64,000 nucleotides of DNA from Marasmius tenuissimus (Eukaryota > Basidiomycota > Agaricomycetes > Agaricales > Marasmiaceae). The translations under genes and the position numbers were made by a program. The first letter of the stretch is position 1. Every line of letters begins with the position of its first letter. Of the stretch, positions 10,115-21,800 are shown piece after piece. Under the pieces are notes generated by a model. That model saw only the letters and a program-made list of their open reading frames with translations, was not told the origin of the DNA and ran no database searches. The DNA is taken from the NCBI GenBank assembly GCA_029532415.1, contig JAQOTA010000069.1, positions 1,984,001 to 2,048,000 on the forward strand, written 5' to 3'.

Positions 10115-11822
10115 TATGGATCTCGAGTTCGTTTATGGCGATCATACTTGAAATGATGGCGGGCTTGGACCTGTCCTTACTCCGTCTTGTTCCCGATAGA
10201 AAAAGTTGATATGAGAGGCTAGGGCTGGTGTCGCGTTTCGTAACTCGTTTAGTAGATTGAGAATCAAGAAGGTTTGTCCCTAGGTAGGCGGGGCATTCCG
10301 AATGGAATTCGAAGAGTTCAGTGTCTGTGGTGTTGACGAAACACAAAACGTGAGAAACAGAGTAATTAGAATTGTTTCCTATCGTTTGCTGGCAATTCAC
10401 GAGTTCACTGAATCATGCTTAGCTTTCGGCTCTCGAGACGAGTGTCTTATCTTCTGTTCACATACCGACAGCTCCCAAAAAAGACAAGTTACAGCCTCTT
10501 TCTGTCCGGGTGTTCAGGATGAGTCAACTAAGGGGACAACATGATATCCCAATTCAAATCACCCTGAACCTTGAACCTCTGATACGTGAACGTTGGGATT
10601 CCAGATTACTTTCTTCTATCATCCTAAATTGGCGTGCTGTTTGAACCATCTTCTCTCGGCGGGTTGTGGCGCCCCGCGCCACAACCAGATGACTGAACCT
10701 TGATGGCCATTCAACCAATGATATATCAAGTGCCACCGGGGGGCGTCTCGATTGACGCAGGGTACATAAGAATCGCGTTCCACAATTACAACTAGGGCCG
10801 CATACTTCTCACTTATGGAATTTTTGGGAGCGTTGAACTCGATGCTTCTCACGCAACGGCGTTATCTTTGCTGTGCTGCCGTCGGCCTATCGGTGGTGAG
10901 TTCTCTTCTTCTGGCCGGGGCCTAACAGCCAGTTAAATACAGGCTTGATTTCACACAAAATTTTAGGCCGACCTTTAGGACGTCCTCTTTCATGCGCGAG
11001 TCGATTATGTGCTCATGACCTTCCGCAGGCAACATATGTGACGATGAGGCGTGATCTCATCACCACTTTTCGTCGTTCTTGGATGGGCCAGCCTATATAA
11101 CGAAAGCTGACATTGCCGCAGACCTAAAACTTTGATCCAAGTTTTCATTCGTGAAACTGTAGTCTGTAGCCACGAGTGAGTCGGTTATCTTCTTGCAGCC
11201 CGCTAGCCTCCGTCGTGCACCAGCTTGAAGCTCCCTCTTGGCTTCCTCCATCATTCTGGAACGTTGGTTGAAGGCTCACGGATAATATTCATGAACCATC
11301 ATTGACAATTCGTCGTGTCGTTCCATCGATGTTATCCATTGATACTATCGGCAGCGAGTGTTTTCAACTGCTTGGGCCGTATTGGAGAAACGGTGAGCCG
11401 ATGAACAAGGCGAACTCTCGAGAGGATGCTCAGACGAGCGCCTATTGACTGGCCTCCTAAAAAGGAAAGATTCCCACGCGAGTTCAACGTCTCTTCTTTT
11501 CGCTCCTTCATATAGTCTTCACCATCCAGCACTCATAGTCAGCTCGGACTCGGGACGACTCTCTCTTCAAAACTAGTACTGGGAAGATATGTTTTAGATC
11601 AGGCAGGGTCACAAAAGGTACTATTTGATAGCATCTAAACGCGAACACAATCTCTTGATGACCAGGACCCAGTGACTATGCCCATCGTTCTCGATTTTTC
11701 TCATAATTTGTCTCGGTACCAATGACCGCCGCCACCCGAGAACAGCATCCTGATAATTCAGGTATCCTAGATATAAATCTGCGTTAGCTTTCTGGTGACT
11801 GAAACAGACCCGACAATCTCCT
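10115..11822. other. Intergenic between secreted-protein and multi-TM genes
   Basis: I see no intact gene. A relic of multi-TM exon 1 lies at about 10841-10896. A block near 11420-11490 (CAGACGAGCGCCT, then GATTCCCACGCGAG) recurs near 34940-35000 upstream of the other multi-TM gene and, more weakly, near 6275-6340. These blocks probably belong to the duplicated upstream region. Confidence 0.5.
10841..10896 (+). pseudogene. Relic of multi-TM gene exon 1
   Basis: The stretch reads LLTQRRYLCCAAVGLSV and ends at a GTGAGT donor. This matches exon 1 of the intact gene 1 kb downstream (LLSQRNHLCCVVVGCLA, then a donor) and of the one at 36015 (LLASQRCHLCYLVVGSLT). No later exons follow in place before the intact gene begins, so this is a solitary exon left by duplication and decay. 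Confidence 0.55.
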
Positions 11823-13140
11823 ATGGCTATGGGAGAAATTTCGCTGGACTCTGGAATCCTTCTTTCGCAGAGAAATCACCTATGCTGCGTTGTCGTAGGC
11901 TGCTTGGCGGTGCGTTGACCCTCCTTTATCATCTCTCTTTGATGCCTCACGCACGCTCAGACTGCTACTTGGGATATTGTCGCGCATCTACGGCTTGATG
12001 TTAGGCTACTGCGGAAAACTGGGATACACCTACCTCAGATCCTGTATATAATCTCGAGGTGAGAAACTCACATCTTCCTCGGGTAAATACTCCTGACAGT
12101 ACCTCTGCTTCAGGATCGCAATGTTCGCCTACCTCCTCGGCGAAACCGTATTTCTAGGTCCGTTGTAACTTGTGATAATCAAATGCGACATAACTAACGC
12201 TTTCACACTTGTAGCATCACCAATACGCTCACGATGTAGTAGTGCTCTGTACACTGGCGTAGCATCACTGAGGATTTTTCACTGCATACTGCTGGACCTT
12301 CTGAGCTTGCTCCGCGTACGCGCTCTTCTCCTAGACCGTCCCTGGCTTGTCCGACTATTCACCGCCCTCTGGGTAATATCATCGGGAACAGCAGTTGGAG
12401 TTGGCTACTTTCTTCTCGACGGAGCCACCATCTATGGAAACAGCTGCATGCACACCAAGTTGCACGTCACACTCGAGCAAACTTGCTCAGCCATTCATAC
12501 ATTTCACGGCACATGCATCGCTGTCGCAACCAGCAGAACCCTCACGACGAACGTTCGCGTTCAGCAGCCCAGACTCACCGAGCGGTTCAAGGTGATGATA
12601 ATAGGAAAAGGTGTCCCGTTGTTCTCAAAATCGCTGCTCCGTCGCAGCCAGTACGATTTTATGTGAGTATCTTTGCAATTGAGTCTTCCAATTTATTGAT
12701 TCATAAACATTCTCAACAGTCTCATGTTAAGCTTCAATCTCCTCGTGTCTATTGGAATTGCTTTCAACGGGATTCCCCTTGCGTACCGCATTGGTACACT
12801 GGTCATTGCGATGACCGTTCTACACTGCGTAGCGTGCTCCACCTTTAGGAACATTGCAAAATCGAAATACGAGACCGACGTGATGATAATGGACGGCCTT
12901 CCACCGATAGAGTTTAGCAGGAATCCCGAGGTTTCTTTCTCAGGGACTGTGGATCTCGGAGATGTGCCATTGGACGAATCTTTGGGGACACAGGGGAGGC
13001 CAAGGGATGGTGAGTTTCGATATCTGAATGTTTCCTTTCTCACTGAACCTAAGGCAGCCCCCGAAAATAGGTCTCTGATGTACACGAGGGAAGATAACAC
13101 GGATACTGATACAGTGCCCCAGTCAGAAGCAGCCGTGTAG
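11823..13140 (+). CDS. Multi-TM orphan membrane protein (365 aa)
   Basis: Five exons (11823-11909, 11961-12058, 12114-12157, 12215-12662, 12720-13140) join in phase to a 365-residue frame. The intact paralogue at 36015-37237 has the same exon phases, and exons 2 and 3 have identical lengths (98 and 44 nt). Hydrophobic segments occur in exon 1, exons 2-3 (ILYIISRIAMFAYLLGETVF), exon 4 (about three) and exon 5 (about two), so about seven in all. The WDIVAHL...LLRKTGIHLPQILY motif and the RVRALLLDRPW motif resemble Agaricomycete seven-TM orphan proteins related to DUF6533. I assign that family with moderate confidence. The C-terminal ~110 residues are polar and probably cytosolic. The start was chosen because it gives phase 0 and matches exon 1 of the paralogue. 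Ligand and function are unknown. Confidence 0.75.
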
Positions 13141-13609
13141 CTCGGAAATCTCTCACCGTTTTGCCGAATCAGAGTCAGTCCAAGTCGGATGCAGTAATGA
13201 TTGATCGCAACGTTCAACGAAGTCCCTGTGGATTATATCAGTGGGAACAAGCTGGAAAGTCTCAACCCTTTTCAGTTCAGCTCTTCCATGCTAACACTGC
13301 TAATTGTCAAATCTCTCTTTCCGTTTTACAAACTCTTTTCCTGGTTTTTTTTTGGCGGATGGCACTAGGCCATCATCCGAGTAAAGCAGTCATTCATTGC
13401 TTGATAAAACAACTGCATTTACGCCAGATTCGCTGTAAGCCAATATCCACAGTATCACAGGAAAACCTGGCAATGGACCTTCAGTTTCAGGCTTTGACCA
13501 CGAGACAAATGGTCTTATGTAAGCCATCAAAGATTTCGATGACAGGATTTCCCGAAAACTCCACTTGGTGAGAACGCCGTTCGATATGTCGGGTCCTACT
13601 CAGACTCCA
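13141..13609. other. 3' flank of multi-TM gene, nothing recognised
   Basis: The open frame at 13161-13571 has no family features and no counterpart near the paralogue, so I do not call it. A T-rich stretch near 13340-13355 may be a 3' UTR. Confidence 0.4.
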
Positions 13610-13865
13610 AGGTCGTGAAATCAAAATAAAAGATTAACATTATAGTGGGACTAGATGCCCTCCCCACATCTTCCAACAGGAATCCCAAACCCTCTTCTTC
13701 AGGGAACACAGCGTCTGAAGGCACGCCGTTGACCAAAGCTTCGTGAGCACAGGAGATTTGAGGATGAGTCGAGGGGTGGCAAGTCATGATAATCCGAGAA
13801 CGTCTTCTCTTTCTCAACAAACCACAAGCCGCTCCGGAAATAGGTCATGGAAACAGGGATTTCGG
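13610..13865 (+). pseudogene. Relic of multi-TM gene last exon
   Basis: The order and wording of blocks match 12865-13075 of the intact gene: GAAATCAAAATA, an ACATTATAGTGGGACTAGATG-like block, AGGAATCCCAAA...TTCTTCAGGGA, GAGTCGAGGGGTGGCAAG, then CCGCTCCGGAAATAGGTC. Frames are broken throughout. This is the 3' end of a third multi-TM copy, immediately upstream of another spacer and a decayed secreted-protein gene. Confidence 0.6.
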
Positions 13866-14124
13866 CATTACCACCTCGAATAACACCCATCATGCACTCA
13901 CACATCGTCGCTGAAACATTTGAAAATTGTTCTCGGATACGATGAAGTCCTTAAGGCTGGCACTTTTTCTGTATCGCAATACTCAAGGGCTCGGATCGAG
14001 CAATTACAACGAAGAAACGCCGTTTCACAGCAACACATCATTCCGAAGATGTGAATGGAGATGCAAAGACACCATATCCTGGCTCGCTCCCAGGTCAAAG
14101 AAAACCTCACACCAGCAATTTCGG

Positions 14125-14636
14125 ACGGCCTAAACCATTCGAAGACAGTACGAACGTTACTCCCTCGTCAGGTCTCCGCACCGAGACAAAGCCAGGTAAC
14201 AATCACTACATTGGATGCACCAGCACTGTCGCCATAAGTATACTATAAGCTTCCCAAGAAGATACCAACTAATTCCTCTCCCCTCTAGCCCCGTGGAGAT
14301 TATTTCAGCGAGTCCACATGCACCGACACGAACAGCGACGCATTCGCTGTTTGTGTCAATTGTGTCAATGAGCCTTAGAATCTGACAGTGTCTTAGGGGC
14401 AAAGTTTCATGAATAGCACGCGAAAATTTGTTCGAAAAAACAAGCACTGTGGAGTATGGACTATATCCCGCTCCCTTTACCGAGTATTCGTGGACTCCCG
14501 CAACTTGATGGCAGCGCCCGTCATATCTCGCTGGTAGTGACAATGGCAATGGCACAGCCCGAGTCTTGATAAGGTTGGGTGTTGCCGTCGAGACGGTGGA
14601 GGCACTGTTAGTCGCTGGAACGGTGCCGATGGTTTA
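14125..14636 (+). pseudogene. Decayed cysteine-rich secreted protein gene
   Basis: Exon 1 and the promoter are missing: the spacer block CACATCATTCCGAAGATG (14034) runs almost straight into a remnant of exon 2 with an LPRQVSAP trace. Exon 3 is recognisable (STCTDTNSDAFAVCVNCV) but then hits TAG, and the second half carries another stop. The tail exon is readable (LGVAVETVEALLVAGTVPMV, stop 14634-14636). It matches 9344-10114 exon by exon. Confidence 0.7.
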
Positions 14637-14793
14637 GTTTGGATCTCGAGCTTGTTCATGGCGATCATACTAGTTGAATGTTGTAGCCAGAACTATTCTT
14701 TAGGACGATGACGAGCTTGTATCTGTCATTGAATCATCCCTTTTCGCCCGGCTGAAGCCATGACAACAGCCCAGGAGATTCCAGGGCCATTTT

Positions 14794-15010
14794 CACTGTG
14801 AGAAGAGATTGGGGTGAAAATCACGCAGAGTTTCACCCAAGCGTACCAGTAATTTTGACAATAAAATTCCGTGAATTTCAATGAAAGTGGGGTGAATGTG
14901 AAGAGCCCCTGATGGGGTGAAAACCACCATCAAAATGACGGATTTCACCCCCCTGTTTTGACGGCCAAATTTCACGGTTCACCCATTACTGTTGGTGAAT
15001 CTCACAAACT
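14794..15010. repeat. Left subterminal region rich in GTGAA/TTCAC
   Basis: At least ten copies of GTGAA or TTCAC in both orientations lie within about 210 bp (GGGGTGAAAA, GTTTCACCC, CCGTGAATTTC, GGATTTCACCCC, AATTTCACGG). The sequence changes abruptly after about 15010. The matching right region is 33710-33870. Confidence 0.55.
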
Positions 15011-16479
15011 TATAGCTTAACATTCATGCCAAACCTGAATGTTAACACGTTGTATTTACTATAAAAATGGACACAATCATCCTTATAATAATACTTATAC
15101 AACTGGCCTCACTATTGGGCTGCCCTTGTAGCATATCTGCACTCGCATCCAACGCTCAGCACTCCTGACTACACGGTTACACCCCAATTATCCTGATTGT
15201 CGGCGTGAGTTCAATGTAATAATTTGAGAGATTGTCACATGTACTGTTCATTTCCAAACATACTCTTGAACTTACTGCGGGAATGAAATGAGTTTGCATG
15301 CTGGGTTGATAATGAGTGCTCACCGTAATTATCCCTCCCCGACTCGTCACTACTACTCCAACCTGTTGAAACCATTCTTCGCCCTAATTGCCCAGGTCAG
15401 GTAGTACATTCTGAAAGGAGGCGTAGCTGTTGGAATTAGTGGAGGATGTACTGGGGAAGAAGGATGATAGGGAGGTCAGGCTGAGGTTAGGTGGGACAAG
15501 ATCATCAGCAAAGCTATGTAGGTATTGGACTGTCTTGGATGTCTTTTAGGTATTGCAATTCCAGGGTGAAATACATGTAATGCTTTATTCACTCGACAAA
15601 GATTGGCGTAAGGCGACCAATACCCCCGCTTCACAATGACTCGTCCTACAATACGTACCTCAAGTGGTAATACTTGAGTCTCATTGTGAACAACAGCAGT
15701 TCACTTTGTTTCAATATATTCTATAGTATATTGACAATTTGGTCTGCATAGTTAAGAGTTAAGTAGTATACATAGAAATGTCTGGTCACCCGAACTTGGC
15801 TTCCAAAAGATCAAGGAAGGGCACTCTGTTTATGTAAATGGACTGTGGGAACAACTGCATAGCTGCTCGGTAACCTCCGGGTGGCTTGTATCCTGGCCCA
15901 TTCGGGCCGAAAACTTTTTTTACCCGCACATCGCGACTTGCACCCTTCTCCTTCACCCTCGTAGTCCTCCCTTTGTGCGCTGTCTAGATATTTGAAGATC
16001 ATATGAAGGGACTTCAACTCTAGGTGCGTACTAGCTCGCTCCCCCCGATATACTCAAACTAACTATGAAAATTTCTAGACAGTTGACACATTCGATTCGT
16101 TTATCCATACGTAGACGTCTCTCCTGAGCAACACAACCGCCAGGATGGCATGAGGCCACGAGCTTTACCCTTCAAAGCTTCACTTCTCGGCATGCCAACT
16201 CGGTTTGACCTTCCCCAGCCCGGCGCCATCAGGTTTGTCTCTTACATTCCAAAGCTTTAGATCACATCTCTGATGCCCAAGTACGATTCTACCACCAGCA
16301 ATCTAACACTGAGTGTGCCTATTCCCTCCTTTCTCCGAACCTTGTTATCTTTTATTAACGTACCTTTGTCATAGGCGTGGGCGAAGAAATTAGGATAGGC
16401 GGCAGGTCGAAATGAGCAGTAGTGGTGCACGGTTTAGATTGAGTGGTCGTGGTCATTTAGGATACTTGGTACATACTTA
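15011..16479. other. Non-coding stretch inside the composite element
   Basis: I see no credible gene and no long repeat shared with the right end, where the equivalent distance is only about 150 bp. This extra 1.4 kb may be a nested insertion. A trinucleotide-free, moderately AT-rich composition is all that can be said. Confidence 0.4.
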
Positions 16480-16861
16480 ATACTCTTGTGTAACGAATAG
16501 CCGGAATAGAACCATGATTTTCCACTCTCATCCAGTGCATTGAATGATATTTGAATGATATTATGCGCATATTAAATGGTATTGCAAGCTGTATTATCGT
16601 GTGTTGCCCTCTCAAATCTCTCGGTATTGTGCAAGATGGATGGTATTATGAAGTATTCTATAATATTTAGCATACATTATACAATACCTGATTAGATGGT
16701 ATTGCAAATGTAGTCTCTCAAAGCCAGACTTCATACGGACGAACACTACCAACTGACGATTGAGGTGATGTGCTGGTAGTGTTGTGTCTGAAGTCTGTTA
16801 TGGAAGCGAAGCACTTTGTTGAGTGACCCAAAAAAGGAAATGGCAAGAATTTTCCCATCTG
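16480..16861 (+). promoter_or_regulatory. Helicase upstream region: GGTATT repeats and shared 60 bp block
   Basis: From 16510 to 16720 GGTATTGCAA, GGTATTAT and their complements recur about eight times. At 16802-16861 lies a block containing GAGTGACCCAAAAAAGGAAA. It matches the reverse complement of 33441-33502, upstream of DUF6589, at roughly 85% over 60 bp. The block ends 75 bp before the helicase ATG; its partner ends 107 bp before the DUF6589 ATG. A shared promoter or a transposase-binding site are both possible. Confidence 0.6.
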
Positions 16862-16936
16862 TATGATTTTTGCTGGCTACACCGGCATTTTAATCCCTTG
16901 ACCGTAACCTCCATCTTGTTGCATTGACCTTCGCCG

Positions 16937-18733
16937 ATGGCTCCAAGATTACATTGGAACAAACCTCAAGGCCTTCTCTTACTCGATCAGATTGTCTCTC
17001 GTGCAATATCATCATGGTCTGGTGGCCTACGACCCTTTCAAGCAACTGCTATCGCCCGGATTCTTGACGGTGAAGATGTGCTTTGCTGTACCGCAACTGG
17101 AGGAGGAAAATCTGCCCTATTTATGGTCCCCATACTCGCTCATCTGGCACTCAGGAATGGAGAAATAGTAAATGGTAGAGAAGCCTGGAATATACGCGAG
17201 AAACCAGTGGGAATAGTGGTGACACCGACGAAGGGTCTAGCAGGCGATTTGGTGTGTTATGCTATCATACTAACTGGTTCAAATGCTTGTCGGATAAGCC
17301 AGGTTACCAAACTCAAGAAAGTTGGTCTACCAGTGTATGCTTATACTCAAGAGAACCTTGCAGCCGCAAGAAGAGAGCATCGCAACATTGTTCAAGAAAT
17401 TACTAGCTGCAACCAATACCGAGTCATTTTTGTGGATCCAGAACACCTTTGCACTGAAGAATGGCGCAAGATAGCCGCTGATGATACTTTCGGCTCGAAT
17501 CTTGTCTTTGCTTGTGCTGAGGAAGCGCACTTAATCAACGAATGGGGCACTGAGTTTAGAAAGGACTTCTGGCAGATTGGCAAATTCTTTCGTGGACGTC
17601 TTCACTCTCACATCTCAGTCTTTGCTATCACTGCTACACTTGCTCCTGGAGAGGAGACGACCTCTGTCTGCACAAGTCTCGGGCTCTTTGCTGGGCAGTT
17701 CCATCTCATCTGCAACTCAAACAAACAACCAAACATGCAATTTATCATGCAACCTCTCAAATCAGCTCTATCTGGTACTTCATTCCCGGAATTACTTCCC
17801 ATCATTTCCTCGGGCCGTAAAGCTGTCATCCATTGTGCAAGTCTCCAGCTCGTCTATTCAGTATTTGTTTACCTGATGTCGCTATACCCCGACGACGGTG
17901 ATTACCTACGCCGCGTTTGAACATATGTCAGCATATGTCCCAATTCATATAATCAGTGAACTATATTCCTTCTCGAACACGACCCGTATTGTCAGATAGT
18001 AATAGGAACCGTGGCCCTCGCCTGGGGCCTGAACATAAAGACATTGTTGGACAGTATTAGTCTGACTGTTGCATGCACCCTGAACCAGGTAGTGCAAGAG
18101 TTGGGGTGTGTAGGGCATTCGGGGGATCTTTCGTCACGCAGCTATGTATTCTATCAGAAGAAAGGAATTGAAGTTGCACAGAAACCATTGGCAGGTGTGT
18201 GATGTTGCTGTCAAAGCTTGAAGTTATCTGACCCCATCCAAGGGATGAGTAAAACTCCCATAGAGCAGGGAAGGGCACAGCTCTTGACTGAAACCAACTG
18301 CTACGTCGCTTTCCTCAACCGGTATTACTGCAATGAACCGTTTGAAGAGTTGACATGGACATGCATTGAAGCTGACAGAAAGCTCCCATGCTCCCTATGC
18401 CAACCAAGGAGCAACAAGACTCTGACATTCGAGACCCCACCACTTCCAGCTTTGCTTCCACCACCCCCCTCGTTCCCTGTTTCGGACCCGACAGCCCAAA
18501 AGAGGTCGAGAGGGGTATCCTTGGACTTACCGGGTCTCGGGATTAACTTTCCTGAGAAAGCTGTTCTATTGAATAACATGTCTACAGAGCCTGTGCACTG
18601 CCTGACAGGATGTTCATGGGTGGAAATAACAGCTATCATTGGGGTTTTCAAGAGGGAAGGACTGCAAGAAAAGGGGAAAAGTCGGAAATTAATGGGTCCC
18701 AGGGGTCATACTCTTGGTACTGGAGTATTTTGA
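16937..18733 (+). pseudogene. RecQ-like DEAH-type helicase with three in-frame TGA stops
   Basis: One reading frame spans about 599 codons and is cut only by TGA at 17918, 17957 and 18200. The part before the first stop (327 residues) holds the N-terminal helicase lobe: LRPFQATAIARIL, Walker A TGGGKS at residues 54-59, an EEAHLINEWG box near residue 195 (RecQ usually has DEAH), and a TATL motif. After the stops the same frame continues with the second lobe (QIVIGTVALAWGLNIK...) and a cysteine-bearing region (CIEADRKLPCSLC) like the tail of Agaricomycete RecQ-type proteins. Each stop could come from a single C-to-T or G-to-A change. The protein should be an ATP-dependent DNA helicase, presumably serving its element, but this copy is disabled. 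Confidence 0.75.
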
Positions 18734-18878
18734 GGATCCCAGGGGTCCTAAACACCCAAGAAACCCTGCCCACAGTCGTGTGATCTTTATGTGTGGTTCA
18801 AGTGGGGGTTTGTCGGTGCTTTGCTGGGGTTTTTGGGGTCTTAACTTGAGTGTTTACTTCCTGAGATCTTGACAAGAC
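18734..18878. other. Junction between helicase and Copia remnant
   Basis: The repeated phrase CCCAGGGGTC occurs at about 18697 and 18736. No 5' LTR matching 23518-23775 is present, so the Copia element is truncated here or the 5' part was deleted. Confidence 0.5.
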
Positions 18879-21800
18879 ATGTCTCAGGAGTTAGACGTGT
18901 TTTCAGAAATACGGATGATGAGTGTCACAATCCGTAACACTGGTCCAACACTCGCAAATTTGCTACCAATGGTAACTCACCAGCTGATCTTACTTTCGAA
19001 GTGGCCTTGTGATGCCGTCATTAACCACTACGAAGCTTGGAAACCCGCTCCTCTCGCGTCGTGCATTTCTTCTGTTAAGAAGAAGGACAAGGACCTGAAG
19101 TTTAACCAACAGTCTAATCCTCCTTTGTTGTTGTCTAACAACAACAACCAGTCTAAAAACGACAACGACCAGAAGAAGAACAACCGACGTGGCAGGAAGA
19201 AGAAGGGTGATTCTCAGGACAACAAGGGTGACTCCTCTCACAAGGGTCATTCTCATATCGCATCCCTCGCTCATTTGTCCATCTCCTCACCCCCCATTGT
19301 TCCTGATACTCCATCTGTTGTACATCCTGCGGACCGATCCCGGGATCCACTCCACATGCAGTGTTTCTCTGGTGCTACCTCAGGTGGTACTGTCTTTGAG
19401 AATGCTCAGGCTGCTCACAGTCTTGCCAATTGTCTTGGTGTCCCCAAGTATGCCCATGTCCTTGAACCTATGGAACAAGGATATGTGGCTGCTTCCTCTT
19501 CCTCCCTGAAGCATCGTATTGATGATCCCTCCTCCATCCTCCACTGCTCCACCTGCAAAGCATGCTAAGAGTGTTGAGAAGGTTTATGACCTCTATGATT
19601 CCTTCTATGAGGACTCCGACTCTGAGTGTGAGGATTGTATCGCGTTGAACGCTGTTAACAATTCCTTGCATATGGAGATTGCGAGTGGAAATGCCATGAA
19701 CGTTGACAGCAAAATTGCAGATGCCGCTGGTTTTTCTGACGATGTTGAGTACGATTCGGTCTCCATTGGATTTGAGGAATCTGACAATGACAGGCAAGTG
19801 CCTTATCTCAGTCTTTCTTCTAACACTGATACGAACCTACAGTGCGCCGCTCTATTAGCCGCTTCTAAACGTAGTAGTTCGAGTATCGTGTCCCGTATGA
19901 AATTTGCGCAATTTATTGGTGATCACTTTGCCACATGTGCGAATTGTAAAGGAAAGAAGGCGACTGGAAGCTTGCAAGAGTGGATTGTCGATTCAGGTGC
20001 TTCATTGCACTTTACTTATGATCTCAAAGATTTTGCCGAGTATGAACCCATGAACAATGGACCGCAGCTAAACACTGCGCAGAAGGACAACCCTATCCAA
20101 ATTAAGGGAAAAGGGACTGTGTTCATCTCTCATTCTGTTGAAGGATCTGACAGTTGTATGGAGGAACACATTACGCAACTTTATCCTGTCTATTATGTTC
20201 CACTTCTGTCAATTCGACTTCTCTCTCTTGGAGAATTCTTGCAAGGTGGTCTGCAAGTACACATTGTCTAGCAAATTAGCTCTTTATCACGAGGGTAGAT
20301 GCCAGTCATTGGTATCTTACCTGCTTACGCCTGGTCAAACCATCTTTTGGGTTAGCTCGCAGAAAGCCTCTGCTCATAGCTTAATGGCCAAGTCAACGAT
20401 GGATAAAGTTGACTACAAGGTTCTACACAAACATTTCGGACATTGTTCAGACAAGGCTCTGGATAAAGCTTGGAAGCATACTAAGAACTTCCTGGAATTT
20501 GACCGAAAACTGAAGAAAACCTGGTTATGCCAAGGATGTGCAGAAGAAAAGATGCACTCCAGATTGTTCCCTGACTCCACTATCCGTGCCTCGAAACCCT
20601 TCAAGAAAATCCACTCCAACCTCAAACAATTCCCCACTGAGTCGTACCACAAATACAAATGGTATATGTTGTTTGTTGACGACTGTACTTCACATGGCTG
20701 GACAATGCTCATGCGACGCAAATCTGACTCTATCAAGATGCTCTGTGACTTTATTGCTATGGTGAAGGTGCAATTTGGTGTTGATATTAAGGAATGGATG
20801 TCCGATGGAGAGGGAGAGTACAAATTGCATGTCTTTGATGATGTACTGAAGGAGCACGGTATCAAAATTCTGACCAGCATTCCATATACACCGGAACAGA
20901 ATGGTCGTGCAGAACGGTTCAATCAGACCATTGTCGAGAAAGCTCAAGCTCTTTGCTTTGATGCTTGTCTTCCACCTTCTTGGTGGGAATTCTGTGTGTT
21001 GCACGCTGTTGCACTTCACAATCGGATGCCGTCCCAGCATTTACGTTGGTTGACCCCGCATGAGAGGTTGCATGGCAGTGCACCGGATGTTTTGGATCTT
21101 CGAGTCTTCGCATGTGCAGCATATGTGTTTATTCCGGAAAAGCATTGAGTTAATAAATTATCTCTGCGTTCGGAACTGATGACCTTGATCAGTTTTCAGG
21201 AAGGCATGAAAGGATATGTCTTCATGAAGATGTCCAATAATACTATCTTCAAAAGTGCTACTGCTCTGTTCGATGAAAACTTGTTCCTGAAGTGTTCTGA
21301 TAAGAAACCTTGTGGCTTTACCTCGGTGGGTGAAATCCCTGAAATACCACTGGTATTGGGTGAAAATCCCGACTTCTCTTCGTATAGTGATGATGATTCG
21401 TCTGATGACGATCTTTATCCTCCCAAGAACCTTCCAAAGCGATCAGAATCTCCTCATGACGATGATGGAGATAGTCCTGTATCTCAGGGTGAACATCAAC
21501 ATCCTAATCCTGATCCTCCGTTCCAGCCTCCCAGGCCACCTACACCAGTGGGTGGACATGAGCAGTCTCCGCCACCAAGGCGTTCAGGCAGGAAATGGAT
21601 GGGTACTAAGCAACCTGATAACATATTTGGTGGACAATGAGACCCAAATAATCCCTTGTGCATTGTGTGTGATATGGAGAAGAATTCTACATGGAGAGAT
21701 GCCATGGGTGATAGAGAACCCATGGATCCACCTACTACTCGTAGGAGAGGCAGACCTAGAAAGGTTCCTGGGACTAATCATGCCAGTCTGTCTACCATGT

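Noticed and set aside
13161..13571. 136-codon open frame downstream of the multi-TM gene
   Set aside because: No family features, no counterpart near the paralogue, and mixed composition.
18734..18878. A 5' LTR for the Copia element
   Set aside because: No stretch here resembles 23518-23775.
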